Notes: generated by a model from the sequence alone, not told the origin. Positions 16,708-26,369 are shown, counted from the first letter of the stretch. The stretch is 64,000 nt of DNA from Caballeronia grimmiae (GCF_000698555.1 NZ_JFHE01000008.1:62001-126000), one strand, 5' to 3'. Made by a program: numbers and translations.

Positions 16708-17769
16708 ATGACGCAAGACTTCAACCCGACGCGCCGCCGCATCCTGCACGGTGCGGGCGCGCTCGCCGTAGCCAGCGCAATGCCGATCGTCGCGCGTGCG
16801 CAAAGCAAGCAGATCGTGGTGTCGGACCCGGGCGGCCCGTACACGACGGCTTATCGCGAGGCGTTCTACGATCCGTTCGAGAGAGCCACCGGCATCAAGG
16901 TGGTCAGCGTCGCGCGCGAGTCGCAGCCGGTCGCGCAGTTCGCCGCGATGGTGCAAACCAAAAACTACGTCTGGGACGTGACCACCCTCACGCTGTCCGC
17001 CGACATCCCGTATCTCGAGTCGAAAGGTTTGCTCGAACCGATCGGCCTGAAGCCGACCGAGTTCCCGGACGTCATGCCGGAAGCGATCACGCCGAACTGG
17101 CTCGGCGTCGACGTGTATTCGACGGTGCTGGCCTATCGTGCGGACAAGTTCAAGGACAACGGCCCGAAATCCTGGGCGGACTTCTGGGACGTGAAGAAGT
17201 TTCCCGGCCGCCGCAGCTTGCGCCGCAGTCCGCTCGACACGCTGGAGCAGGCGCTGCTCGCCGATGGCGTGCCGCTCGACAAGCTTTATCCGCTCGACGT
17301 GGACCGCGCCTTCAAGAGCCTCGACAAGATCAAGCCGCACATCAGCATCTGGTGGACCTCCGGCGCGCAGGCGATGCAGGCGATCCAGAGCGGCGACGTC
17401 GACCTGATATCGACCTGGAACGGCCGCGCTCAGGCTGCGAAGGATGCGGGCGCGCCCGTGACGATCGTGTGGAACCAGGGCCTGTATTCGATCGAAGGAT
17501 GGGGCATTCCGAAGGGCACGCCGCGCGCCGATGCCGCCAAGCAGTTCGTGCGCTTCTGCGCCGATGCGAAACGTCAGGCGTTGCTCACGCGCACGCTCGC
17601 CTACGGCCCGACCAACAAGCGCGCGTTCGACACCATCAGCAAGGAGCGCGCGCCGCTTTTGCCGACCGCGCCGGACAACATCAAGGAGATGAAGCTGCCG
17701 AGTCCGCAATGGTGGGAAGCGAATCGTCAGACGGTGACCGAACGATTCAACTCGTGGATCATTTCCTGA
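16708..17769 (+). CDS. ABC transporter substrate-binding protein (PotD/spermidine-putrescine type)
   Basis: This 353-residue periplasmic binding protein starts with a twin-arginine type signal (PTRRRILHGAGALAVASA) cleaved after about ARA at residue 31. The mature part has the type-2 binding fold of the polyamine/iron class (VVSDPGGPYTTAYREAFYDPFERATGIKV). Start 16708 is chosen because GGGAGA at 16695-16700 is correctly spaced; a GTG at 16702 is too close. PotA-like ATPase and fused permease genes follow directly. The pairing with CoA ligase and crotonase genes suggests that the ligand is an organic acid or betaine-like compound rather than a polyamine. Confidence 0.9.
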   Translation: MTQDFNPTRRRILHGAGALAVASAMPIVARAQSKQIVVSDPGGPYTTAYREAFYDPFERATGIKVVSVARESQPVAQFAAMVQTKNYVWDVTTLTLSADIPYLESKGLLEPIGLKPTEFPDVMPEAITPNWLGVDVYSTVLAYRADKFKDNGPKSWADFWDVKKFPGRRSLRRSPLDTLEQALLADGVPLDKLYPLDVDRAFKSLDKIKPHISIWWTSGAQAMQAIQSGDVDLISTWNGRAQAAKDAGAPVTIVWNQGLYSIEGWGIPKGTPRADAAKQFVRFCADAKRQALLTRTLAYGPTNKRAFDTISKERAPLLPTAPDNIKEMKLPSPQWWEANRQTVTERFNSWIIS

Positions 17770-17779
17770 GGAGCGGCTC

Positions 17780-18841
17780 ATGAGCTCGAAACTCGAGGCG
17801 ATCGGCATCGCCAAGCGCTATGGCGACACGACGGCACTGGAACCGACGGACCTCACCGTGCAGGCGGGCGAGTTTCTGACGCTGCTCGGTCCCTCCGGTT
17901 CGGGCAAGACCACGCTGCTGCAGATGATCTCCGGCCTCGTCGCACCGAGCGCGGGACGCATCGAAATCGACGGCCGCGACGTGACGCACATGGAGCCAGG
18001 CAAGCGCGGCATCGGCATGGTGTTTCAGAGCTATGCGCTGTTTCCGCACATGAGCGTGTGGGACAACGTCGCGTATGGCTTGCGCATGCGCCGCAAGACA
18101 CGCGAGGAAGTGCGCACGGCCGTCGACGAATCGCTCGGGATGGTGCGCATGACGGAATTCGCCAGGCGCTTTCCGAAGGAGCTGTCCGGCGGACAGCAGC
18201 AACGGATCGCGCTGGCGCGCTGCTTCGCGTATCGCCCGTCGGTGATTCTGCTCGACGAGCCGCTCGGCGCACTCGACAAAAAACTGCGCGAGCACATGCA
18301 GGCCGAGATTCGCCGCCTGCACAAGGAACTCGGCGCGACCTTCGTCTACGTGACGCACGATCAGGACGAAGCGCTCACGCTCTCGGACCGCATCTGCCTG
18401 ATGAACCAGGCGCGCGTCGAACAGGTGGGCACGCCCGCCGATCTCTACGACCGTCCCGCCTCGCGTTTCGCGGCGGGTTTCATCGGACACTCGAATCTGC
18501 TGGAAGGCGCGCTCGACGAGACGCGCGGCGCGAGCGGCGAGCCGATCCTGCTCGCGGCAGGCGGCCGCATTCCGTTGCCGCTCGGCGCGTCGATCAAGCC
18601 CGCCGCGCGCCATACGCTGCTGGTGCGTCCCGAGGCGCCGCGTCTGGTCGAACCGCAAAGCGGTTTCGTCGATGGCACCATCTCCGAGGTCGTGTTCATC
18701 GGCAGCGACACGCGCGTGCAACTCGCAATGAGCGATGGCAGCGCGCTCACCGTGCGTTGCGAACGCAGCGTGAGCCCGCGTATCGGCGATCGGGTGGGTC
18801 TCGTGTGGGATCCGTATCGTACGACGCTGCTGCACGCCTGA
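17780..18841 (+). CDS. ABC transporter ATPase (PotA/UgpC-like, with TOBE domain)
   Basis: This 353-residue ATPase powers the transporter encoded around it. Walker A is GPSGSGKTTL near residue 38, the Q-loop is VFQSYALFPHMSV near 86, the signature motif is [13 protein letters not shown] near 138, Walker B is VILLDEPLGALD near 158, and the switch His is in VTHDQDEAL near 195. A C-terminal TOBE-like domain (residues 240-350) ends the protein, as in PotA/FbpC. It starts 10 bases after the binding-protein gene with GAGGAG upstream, and the permease gene follows 9 bases after its stop. Confidence 0.93.
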   Translation: MSSKLEAIGIAKRYGDTTALEPTDLTVQAGEFLTLLGPSGSGKTTLLQMISGLVAPSAGRIEIDGRDVTHMEPGKRGIGMVFQSYALFPHMSVWDNVAYGLRMRRKTREEVRTAVDESLGMVRMTEFARRFPKELSGGQQQRIALARCFAYRPSVILLDEPLGALDKKLREHMQAEIRRLHKELGATFVYVTHDQDEALTLSDRICLMNQARVEQVGTPADLYDRPASRFAAGFIGHSNLLEGALDETRGASGEPILLAAGGRIPLPLGASIKPAARHTLLVRPEAPRLVEPQSGFVDGTISEVVFIGSDTRVQLAMSDGSALTVRCERSVSPRIGDRVGLVWDPYRTTLLHA

Positions 18842-18850
18842 GGACACGCC

Positions 18851-20632
18851 ATGACCATTGCACTGCATGCGCACCGCGAGAGCAACGCGTCGCGGCGCGG
18901 CCGCTCGGTGTGGATCGCGCGCACGCTGCGCATCCTGCCGATCGTGCCGACGCTCCTCTTCCTGCTGGTGTTCTTTATCGTGCCGGTGGGCGAGATTCTG
19001 CAAGGCGGGCTCGTCAGCGCCGAAGGGCACATCGGTCTGGCGCAGTTCGAGCGCATCGCGCGCACGCCGGTCTATGCGAAGGTGCTGGGCATCACCTTCG
19101 GCATCTCGTTCATGACAGCCGCGCTGTCGATCCTGCTCGGCTATCCGGTCGCCTACATGTTGAGCCGTCTGTCGGAGCGCGTGCGCGAACGCTGGCTGCT
19201 GTGGATCATGCTGCCGTTCTGGACCAGCTATCTCGTCAAGACCTATGCGTGGATGCTGCTGCTGTCGAAGACCGGCGTGCTCTCGACAATCGCGCTATCG
19301 CTTGGCCTCGTGCACGAAACCAACGGCACGATTCCATCGCTGACGGGCGTGCTTATCGGCATGGTGCATTCGATGCTGCCGCTCGCGGTGATGACCATGC
19401 TTCCGGTGATGCGCGGCATCGACGAGCGCTTCGCGCAGGCCGCCGAAACGCTCGGTGCGGATCGCAGCACGAGCTTCTTCACGGTGTTTCTGCCGCTGTC
19501 GTCGCCGGGCGTGGCGGCGGCGGGCTTGCTGGTGTTCATCTCGAGCCTCGGCTTCTTCATCGTGCCGGCGCTACTCGGATCGCCGAAAGAAACCATGGTC
19601 GCGCAGCTCGTGATTTCGTCGGTGCTCGAACTGTTCGACATGAGATTCGCCGGCGCGCTCTCGACCGTGCTGCTGGTCTGTTCCATCGTCATCTTTTTCG
19701 TTTATGACCGCATGGTGGGGCTCACGTCGCTGACGGGCGAAGTCACCGAGCGTTCACGCGGCTCGCGCGCCGCCGGGTTGAGGCTTGCCGTGCTCATCGG
19801 GGCAGGGCGCCTGTTCGCGCCTTTCATGATGCGTCGCAAGGTACACGTCGATACGACCGCCCGCGCCGCGAGTCCGCTCGGGCTTTACACGTGCGTCATC
19901 ATGGCGATGCTGGTGATGCCGGTGCTGTCGGTCATTCCCTATGCGTTCACGAAGACCGACTACATCGCCTTTCCGCCGAAGCTCTTCAGCACCCGATGGT
20001 TCGGCGCCTTTCTCGAATCGCCCGTGTGGCACAGCGCCGTCGTGCGTTCGTTCGAGGTGGGTCTCGGCACGGCGTTGCTGTCGCTTCTGCTCGGCTTCGG
20101 CGCGACGCTCGCAATGACGCGCATGTCGCGCCGCGTCAGCAAGCCGGTCTTCGCGCTGCTGGTTGCGCCGTTGATCGTGCCGCGCATCGTCGTGGCGGTC
20201 GGGCTTCTCTATCTGTTCGGACGGTTCGGGCTTACGGGCACCAACCTCGGCCTCGTGATCGGTCATACGGTGCTCGCGATTCCCTATGTAGTCGTCACGC
20301 TCGCGGCGGGTTTCCAGCGGTTCGACTGGCGGCTCGACGATGCCGCCCGCGTGATGGGCGCATCGCCCTTGCGGCGCATCACGTCGATCGTGCTGCCGCT
20401 ATTGATGGCGAGCGTCACCGCTGCATTCCTGTTCGCGTTCCTCGTCTCGTTCGACGATCTCACCATCGCCATCTTCGTGAGCGGCGGCATCAATTCGACG
20501 CTGCCCAAGCAGATGTGGGACGACATCCAGCTCGCGGTCACGCCGACGCTCGCGGCGGTGTCGACCACGCTCATCGTCCTGATCGCGCTGGTGGTCGCCG
20601 TTTCCTCCTGGCTCAAGCGCCGCGCGCGCTGA
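18851..20632 (+). CDS. Fused double permease of a PotB-PotC type ABC transporter
   Basis: This 593-residue membrane protein carries two complete ABC permease domains that are usually separate proteins. The first half (about 20-290) has the coupling EAA loop AETLGADRSTSFFTVFLPLS, and the second half (about 325-590) has ARVMGASPLRRITSIVLPLL. Twelve transmembrane helices are evident, six per half. A linker of about 50 residues with a basic stretch joins them. Fusion gives a fixed heterodimer-like channel for the ATPase encoded upstream. There is no frameshift or internal ribosome site that would explain the fusion as an error. Fused permeases are known in iron and some polyamine-type systems. 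Confidence 0.92.
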   Translation: MTIALHAHRESNASRRGRSVWIARTLRILPIVPTLLFLLVFFIVPVGEILQGGLVSAEGHIGLAQFERIARTPVYAKVLGITFGISFMTAALSILLGYPVAYMLSRLSERVRERWLLWIMLPFWTSYLVKTYAWMLLLSKTGVLSTIALSLGLVHETNGTIPSLTGVLIGMVHSMLPLAVMTMLPVMRGIDERFAQAAETLGADRSTSFFTVFLPLSSPGVAAAGLLVFISSLGFFIVPALLGSPKETMVAQLVISSVLELFDMRFAGALSTVLLVCSIVIFFVYDRMVGLTSLTGEVTERSRGSRAAGLRLAVLIGAGRLFAPFMMRRKVHVDTTARAASPLGLYTCVIMAMLVMPVLSVIPYAFTKTDYIAFPPKLFSTRWFGAFLESPVWHSAVVRSFEVGLGTALLSLLLGFGATLAMTRMSRRVSKPVFALLVAPLIVPRIVVAVGLLYLFGRFGLTGTNLGLVIGHTVLAIPYVVVTLAAGFQRFDWRLDDAARVMGASPLRRITSIVLPLLMASVTAAFLFAFLVSFDDLTIAIFVSGGINSTLPKQMWDDIQLAVTPTLAAVSTTLIVLIALVVAVSSWLKRRAR

Positions 20633-20644
20633 CTTGCTTCAGAC

Positions 20645-22186
20645 ATGCATCGATACTCCGAATACTTCGCCCATCGCCATGCCGACGACGAACTCGATTG
20701 CGCGCCGCTGCTGGCCGCAGGCTTGCGCGCCGCGCCCGGGCGCACCGTCGTTCACTTCGACGAACACGCGATCACCTGCGAGGAAGCGTCGCGGCATATC
20801 GCGCAATTGCAGCGCTGGTTCGCCGATGCCGGTCTCGTTGCGGGCGACCGCGTCGCGGTGATGCTCGGCAACAGCGTCGAGCATATCCACCTGATCTACG
20901 CGCTCGTGCTGAGCGGCCTGGTCTGGGTGCCGGTCAACACGAAACTGCGCGCGGCCGGCCTCGAATATCTGCTGCAACACGCGGAGCCGAAGCTGCTCGT
21001 CATCGACGATGAATTCGATGACGTGACCGCCGGTATCGATTGCGGCGAGGCGCGCCGCATGCGGCTGCCTGCGTTCGATGCGAGCGATACGAACGATGCC
21101 TTCGCGACGCCCGCCATCGCCGTGGACGATCCGCTGTGCATCATCTATACGTCGGGCACGACGGGCGCACCGAAAGGCGTGGTGTTCACGCATCGCATGA
21201 TGCGCATTGCAAGCGAGGCCGCGTTGCGCGTCGCCGATGTGCGCGCGGGCGACCGGCTGTTCCTGTGGGAGCCGCTGTGTCATATCGGCGGCGCGCAAAT
21301 GCTGCTGCTGCCGTTCCTCGAAGCGGTCACGCTGCATGCGGTGCCGCGCTTTTCGGCTTCGCGCTTCTGGCCGCAAGTCGAGCGCGCGGGCGCGACGCAA
21401 CTGCATTATCTTGGCGGCGTGCTCGACATCCTCATGCAGTTGCCCGAATCCGCGCAGCCCGAGGCGCATAACTTGCGCGTCGCGTGGGGCGCGGGTGTCA
21501 GCGCCGCAGCGTGGGAAGCGGTGCAGGCGCGCCTGAAAGTGCGTCTGCGCGAGTGCTACGGCATGACCGAATGCTCCAGCTTCGCGACCATGAACGTGTC
21601 GGGCAAGCCCGGTTCGATCGGCCGCGCGCTGCCGTGGATCGAAGTCGAATTGCTCGACGAGAACGGCCTTCCGGCGAAAGCGGGCGAAGCCGGTGAAATC
21701 GTGCTGTCGAGCAAGGTGGAAGGCACGTTCCTGCCCGCCTACCTGAAGAACCCCGATGCGACCCGGGCCGCCTTGCGCAACGGCAAGCTGCACACCGGCG
21801 ACCGCGCGCGTCGCGACGCCGATGGCGACCTCTTCTTCATCGGCCGGCAGACGGACAGCATGCGCGTGCGCGGCGAGAATGTATCGGCGTGGGAAATCGA
21901 GCGCGTCTTCGCGGCACATCCGGCAGTGCGCGCGAGCGCGGCGATCGGCGTGGCGTCGAGCATCGGCGAGCAGGACATTCTGCTCAACGTGCAGTTCAAC
22001 GACGCCCCGGTCGAATGGGAAAGCCTGCACGCGTGGGCGCGCGAGCGGCTCGCAAGTTTTCAGTTGCCGCGTTACTACCGCGCCGTGCCGGGCTTCGAAC
22101 TGACGGCGAGCGAACGCATCCGCAAGCATCTGTTGCCGCGCAACGTCGAGGGCGCATGGGACCGGCTCGCGGCCGTGCGCTCATGA
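20645..22186 (+). CDS. AMP-dependent acyl-CoA synthetase/ligase (CaiC/FadD-like)
   Basis: This 513-residue ANL-superfamily enzyme activates a carboxylate with ATP to give an acyl-CoA. The P-loop is IIYTSGTTGAPKGV (about residues 167-180), the A5 motif is ECYGMTECS (about 304-312), the ribose-binding motif is HTGDRARRDADG (about 385) and the hinge follows (IGRQTDSMRVRGENVS). The C-terminal catalytic Lys region reads ASERIRKHLL. Overall style resembles crotonobetaine/carnitine-CoA ligases. It starts 12 bases after the permease gene. Together with the crotonase it would process the imported acid as a CoA ester. Confidence 0.9.
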   Translation: MHRYSEYFAHRHADDELDCAPLLAAGLRAAPGRTVVHFDEHAITCEEASRHIAQLQRWFADAGLVAGDRVAVMLGNSVEHIHLIYALVLSGLVWVPVNTKLRAAGLEYLLQHAEPKLLVIDDEFDDVTAGIDCGEARRMRLPAFDASDTNDAFATPAIAVDDPLCIIYTSGTTGAPKGVVFTHRMMRIASEAALRVADVRAGDRLFLWEPLCHIGGAQMLLLPFLEAVTLHAVPRFSASRFWPQVERAGATQLHYLGGVLDILMQLPESAQPEAHNLRVAWGAGVSAAAWEAVQARLKVRLRECYGMTECSSFATMNVSGKPGSIGRALPWIEVELLDENGLPAKAGEAGEIVLSSKVEGTFLPAYLKNPDATRAALRNGKLHTGDRARRDADGDLFFIGRQTDSMRVRGENVSAWEIERVFAAHPAVRASAAIGVASSIGEQDILLNVQFNDAPVEWESLHAWARERLASFQLPRYYRAVPGFELTASERIRKHLLPRNVEGAWDRLAAVRS

Positions 22187-22247
22187 CTATCGCATTTAAA
22201 TGGCCGGTTGGCGCTATGTGATAATTGTCCATCCGCACCGGAACGAC

Positions 22248-23105
22248 ATGACAGCAATGAGCGACGAGTTCAAGAACACAGCCACGCGCAGGCGCCGAGT
22301 GCCCGCAAGACAAGCGGGCGGTGATTCGGCGGACCCGAGTGCATCTTCACTGTACGTGCAGTCGGTGGAAAAGGCGATGAAGGTGTTGACCGCCTTCGAC
22401 GGCACCAAGCGGCAACTGTCGCTGTCGGAGATCGCGTCGCTGACGGGCTTCGACATGAGCGCGACGCAGCGCTTCACCTATACGCTCAGCGCGCTCGGCT
22501 ATCTCTTGAAGGATGCGGACAGCCGCAAGTACGAACTGTCGCCGCGCCTGCTGGACTTCACGTACCACTATCTGACGTCCAACGACCTCGTCAGCCGGGC
22601 GACACCGTATCTTCAGCAACTCGGCTCGGAGACAGAAGAGGCGACCAATCTCACGGTACTCGACGACACGGACATCGTCTTCGTGCTCCGTATCGTGAGC
22701 CGCAACGTTTTCAATGCGCATGTCATCACCGGCTCGCGCTTGCCGGCGTATTGCACCGCGCCCGGTCTTGCCATTCTCGCGACGTTCGACGATGGCGACA
22801 TCGACGACATTCTCTCGCGCTCGAATCTCGTGCCTTACACTGCATCGACGGTTTATCAGCCGCGCAAGATCAAGGAGCGCATCGCGCAGATACGCAAGCA
22901 GGGTTACGCGCATACGGAGGATGAATACTTCGTCAGCGACATCTCGACGGCTGCTGCGATCACCAATGCGCGCGGGCGCGGCATCGGCGCGGTGAACATC
23001 GCGGTGGCGCGCTCGCGATGGAAGGCGGATCGCGATGAACGTCGCGTCGCCGATCTGGTCATCTCGACGGCATCGGCCATTTCGACGCGCAGACGCGTGG
23101 AATAG
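22248..23105 (+). CDS. IclR-family transcriptional regulator
   Basis: This protein of about 285 residues has an IclR N-terminal winged helix (LSEIASLTGFDMSATQRFTYTLSALGYL) and the C-terminal GAF-like effector domain (YLQQLGSETEEATNLTVLDDTDIVFVLRI to the end). The first 30 residues are basic and probably disordered. Start 22248 (MTAMSDEF) is preferred over an in-frame ATG at 22200, which would place non-family sequence in front; 22257 is also possible. It closes the crotonase-ABC-ligase operon and is its likely regulator, perhaps through the palindrome at 15845-15873. Confidence 0.88.
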   Translation: MTAMSDEFKNTATRRRRVPARQAGGDSADPSASSLYVQSVEKAMKVLTAFDGTKRQLSLSEIASLTGFDMSATQRFTYTLSALGYLLKDADSRKYELSPRLLDFTYHYLTSNDLVSRATPYLQQLGSETEEATNLTVLDDTDIVFVLRIVSRNVFNAHVITGSRLPAYCTAPGLAILATFDDGDIDDILSRSNLVPYTASTVYQPRKIKERIAQIRKQGYAHTEDEYFVSDISTAAAITNARGRGIGAVNIAVARSRWKADRDERRVADLVISTASAISTRRRVE

Positions 23106-23135
23106 GCAAAGCGAGTCAAACTTGCGACCGTCGCG

Positions 23136-24083
23136 CTAGCGGGCTCCGTCGCCTCTTTGCCGTTCGCGGCAAGGAGCGGTCTGTTGCTGCTCGTCGACCT
23201 TGAATTCCGCCATATCCTCGTGCACGAGTTCGAGAAAGGCCTCGACCACGGGATTGGCCTGCGGCGTCTGCGGATAAAGCGTGAAGCCGCGAAACCATAT
23301 CTCCGGCGCGAACGGCCGGAACACGATGCGGGCCGGATCGGCATCCACGGTCGCGAGTGGATTGACGATGCCCACGCCCGTGCCGCGCGTGACGAGCGCG
23401 CAGATGGTCGCTCCATACGGCGTCTCGATGGCGGGCACCTGATCCGCTCCGGCCTGGCGCAGCGCGCGATCGAGCGCGGTGCGGGCATCGTCGGCATAGG
23501 AAGGCAGGATTAGCCGCTCACCGCGCAAGTCGGCCGCCCCGATCCGCTCGCGCGCCGCAAGCGCATGCCGCGCCGGCAACGCGCATAGCCCCGCGAGCGT
23601 GTAAAGCTCGACGCTCGTCACGCCGAACGCATCGGGCGTGGTGGTCGCGAAACCCACGTCGCAATGTCCGGACGACACCCAGCGCTGGATCGTGCTCTCG
23701 CTGCGCATTTCGAGCGACACGGCGACGCGCGGGTGTGCATCCACGAAGCGCCCGATCACGGCAGGCAGAAACGACAGCGCGAGGACCGGCGCGGCCACGA
23801 TGCGCAAGCGCCCGCTGCCAAGCTGAAGAATCTCCCGCGCCGAATGCTGCAACTTCTCCAGCCCGACGAAGCTGCGATCCACCTCGCGATAAAACGCGCT
23901 ACCCGCATCGGTGGCATGGATGCGCCCGCCATTGCGCACGAACAGCGTCAATCCCGTGGCGGCTTCCAGTTCGGCAATGAGCCGGCTGATGCTCGGCTGC
24001 GACGTGCCGAGTTCTTCGGCGGCGGCCGTCATCGAACCGCGCAGCATGACGAGCCGGAACGCCTCGACCTGCCTGAGATTCAT
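23136..24083 (-). CDS. LysR-family transcriptional regulator
   Basis: This 315-residue regulator has the LysR helix-turn-helix at residues 1-60 (MLRGSMTAAAEELGTSQPSISRLIAELEAATGLTLFVR) and a substrate-binding domain. It is transcribed divergently from the FAD oxidase/ABC operon, with 150 bases between the start codons, the classical arrangement for control of the neighbouring genes. Its sequence is of the group that regulates amino-acid and opine catabolism (for example NocR/OccR-like, with GGRIHATDAG). It lies tail-to-tail with the IclR gene. Confidence 0.9.
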   Translation of the reverse strand: MNLRQVEAFRLVMLRGSMTAAAEELGTSQPSISRLIAELEAATGLTLFVRNGGRIHATDAGSAFYREVDRSFVGLEKLQHSAREILQLGSGRLRIVAAPVLALSFLPAVIGRFVDAHPRVAVSLEMRSESTIQRWVSSGHCDVGFATTTPDAFGVTSVELYTLAGLCALPARHALAARERIGAADLRGERLILPSYADDARTALDRALRQAGADQVPAIETPYGATICALVTRGTGVGIVNPLATVDADPARIVFRPFAPEIWFRGFTLYPQTPQANPVVEAFLELVHEDMAEFKVDEQQQTAPCRERQRGDGAR

Positions 24084-24233
24084 CGTCTCCCCCCGGGCTT
24101 TTGGCCGCGCAAGATCGGCCGGAGTCGACAGATTGCCATATCAGAAATGAATGGAAGTCGTTTTTGGCGCTATTTGACCGGATGATTTGCCAGGGCGACA
24201 CTGAACCCGAATCAAGCGAACAAGGTTGAGTTG

Positions 24234-25559
24234 ATGCGTGCCGATGCCTTGCTGTTCCATGAGACGTTCCGCTGTACTCCGTACTGGTGGGATGCCGCGC
24301 CGCCGGAAGCCGCGCCCGAACCGGTGCCGGAAAACGTGGACGTGGTCATCGTCGGCAGCGGATATTGCGGACTGTCGGCGGCGGCAGAAGCGGCGCAGCA
24401 CGGCGCGCGCGTCGCGGTGCTCGATGCCGCCGAAATCGGCGCGGGCGGCAGCACGCGCAGCGGCGGCATGGTGTCGAGCGGTCAGAAGCTCGCGCTGACC
24501 AACGCGATTCGCGGCGTCTCGGCGGAACGTCTCACACGGCTGATGCAGGAGTCGATGGCGAGCTTCGACTATCTCAAGCGCACCGTCGCCGAGGAATCGC
24601 TCGATGCCGACCTGCGCATCACCGGCCGCTTCTTCGGCGCTTACACGCCCGCGCATTTCGACGTGCTGCGCCGTCAGGGGCAGTTGTTGCGCGACAAGAC
24701 CGGCGTCACGGTGCATGTGATCGAGCGCGATGCGCAGCGGGGCATCATCGGCTCGGACTATTACTACGGCGGCATACTCGTCGATGAATACGGCGGGCTG
24801 CACACCGCCAAATATCATCGTGCGCTGCGTGATCTCGCGCGCCGCCGCGGCGCGACGCTGCATTCGCACGCGGCGGTGCAGCGCATCGCGCGAAGCGGCA
24901 ATACCGGCTTTCGCGTCCACACGGCGCGCGGCGTGGTGGATGCGCGGCAGGTGCTGGTCGCCACCAACGGCTATACCGGTCCGCTGATGCCGTTCTTTTC
25001 GCGCCGCGTGTTGCCGGTCGCGAGTTATCAGATCGCCACCGAGCCGCTGCCCGAAGGCCTGATGGACGTGCTCAACCCGGGCCGCCGCATGATCAGCGAT
25101 TCGAAGCGCAATCTTTTCTACACGCGTCCGTCGCCGGACGGGACGCGCATGATCTTCGGGTCGCGGCCTGCTATCCGCGAGATCGACGAACGAGAGGCCG
25201 CGCGGCGGCTGTATGCAAGGCTCGTGCAGTTGTGGCCCGCCCTGCGTGACGTGCGCGTCACGCATGCCTGGAAGGGCTTCGTCGCGATGACCGGCGACAA
25301 GCTTGCGCACATCGGTCAGCACGATGGCGTGCACTACGCGCTCGGCTGCAATGGCAACGGCGTCGCGCTGATGAGTTATTTGGGGCATCGCATCGGCAGA
25401 CACATGGCCGGCGTCGACCAGGATGTCGGTGCGTTCGGGGAAGGGGCGTTTCCTCTCTCGCGTGCGGGAATGGCCGGCACGCTGGCCGTGCCCGTCGGCA
25501 GCGCGCTGTACCGTATCGGCGATATGTGGCACGGGCGGGTGCGCGGGGCGCTTTCGTAG
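24234..25559 (+). CDS. FAD-dependent oxidoreductase (DadA/PuuB-like amine or amino-acid oxidase)
   Basis: This 441-residue DAO-fold flavoenzyme has the dinucleotide-binding motif VVIVGSGYCGLSAA at about residues 36-49 and the flavin-contact segment GAGGSTRSGGMVSSG near 75-90. The N-terminal CTPYWWDAAPP resembles gamma-glutamylputrescine oxidase relatives. The C-terminal flavin segment HYALGCNGNGVALMSYLG is intact. It oxidises a C-N bond, producing an imine and H2O2 or reduced carrier. It is the first gene of an operon with an amino-acid-type ABC transporter, a second FAD oxidase and an SDR, so the imported amine or amino acid is its likely substrate. Confidence 0.88.
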   Translation: MRADALLFHETFRCTPYWWDAAPPEAAPEPVPENVDVVIVGSGYCGLSAAAEAAQHGARVAVLDAAEIGAGGSTRSGGMVSSGQKLALTNAIRGVSAERLTRLMQESMASFDYLKRTVAEESLDADLRITGRFFGAYTPAHFDVLRRQGQLLRDKTGVTVHVIERDAQRGIIGSDYYYGGILVDEYGGLHTAKYHRALRDLARRRGATLHSHAAVQRIARSGNTGFRVHTARGVVDARQVLVATNGYTGPLMPFFSRRVLPVASYQIATEPLPEGLMDVLNPGRRMISDSKRNLFYTRPSPDGTRMIFGSRPAIREIDEREAARRLYARLVQLWPALRDVRVTHAWKGFVAMTGDKLAHIGQHDGVHYALGCNGNGVALMSYLGHRIGRHMAGVDQDVGAFGEGAFPLSRAGMAGTLAVPVGSALYRIGDMWHGRVRGALS

Positions 25560-25612
25560 GCAGCAAGTCAGGCACGTTCATAGGGATGACTAAGTACCCG
25601 CAAGGAGCGGCA

Positions 25613-26336
25613 ATGATTCAGATGAACAACGTTTCGAAGTGGTATGGCGGGCATCGCGTGCTGCACGACTGCACGGCGAGCATCGCGCGCGGAGAGGTCG
25701 TCGTGATTTGCGGGCCGTCCGGGTCCGGCAAGTCCACGCTGATCAAGTCCGTCAACGGCCTCGAAGCGGTGCAGAGCGGGCAGATCGTGGTGGACGGCGT
25801 CGACGTGACGGCGAAACGGGTCAACCTCGCGCGGCTGCGTGCGCGCGTCGGCATGGTGTTCCAGCATTTCGAGCTGTTCCCGCATCTCGGTGCAGCGCAA
25901 TCTGATGCTCGCGCAGATGAACGTGCTCGGCCGCGCCCGCGACGAAGCCGCCAGGCGCGCCCACGCGCTGCTGCGCCGTGTGGGGCTCGGCGGCCACGAG
26001 GACAAGTATCCGGCGCAATTGTCGGGCGGTCAGCAGCAGCGCGTGGCGATCGCCCGCGCGCTGTCGATGGACCCGGTCGCCATGCTGTTCGACGAGCCGA
26101 CTTCCGCGCTCGACCCCGAGATGGTCAACGAAGTGCTCGACGTAATGATCACGCTCGCGCAGGACGGCATGACGATGTTGTGCGTCACCCACGAGATGGG
26201 CTTCGCGAAGCGCGTGGCCGACCGCGTGTTGTTCATGGACCGAAGCGTCATCGTGGAAGACGATACGCGCGAAGCCTTCTTCGAGCGTCCGCGCTCCGAA
26301 CGCGCGAGAGACTTTCTCTCGCGCATCCTGCATTGA
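25613..26336 (+). pseudogene. Amino-acid ABC transporter ATPase (GlnQ-like), frameshifted
   Basis: The gene begins well (AAGGAG before the ATG at 25613; Walker A CGPSGSGKSTL) and reads to [10 protein letters not shown]. At about 25886-25890 the frame changes: the next expected residues, [10 protein letters not shown], appear one frame over and continue to the stop at 26336 with [15 protein letters not shown], Walker [13 protein letters not shown] and the switch His in CVTHEMGF. The sequence has CATCTCGGTG where CATCTCTCGGTG would restore the frame, so two bases (one CT/TC repeat unit) appear to be missing. Everything else is intact, so this is either a very recent inactivation or an assembly error. 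The binding-protein and permease genes on either side are complete. Confidence 0.85.
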
Positions 26337-26369
26337 ACCCACCGCTGTCCAATTCAAGGGAGCCTCATC

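Noticed and set aside
18851-20632. Fused permease as an assembly artefact joining two genes
   Set aside because: The frame is continuous, the linker is natural-looking, and no stop-start or ribosome site lies between the halves; no evidence of error.
20639-22129. Minus-strand 496-codon frame opposite the acyl-CoA synthetase
   Set aside because: The plus strand has all ANL-superfamily motifs; the mirror frame is His/Arg-rich without any domain.
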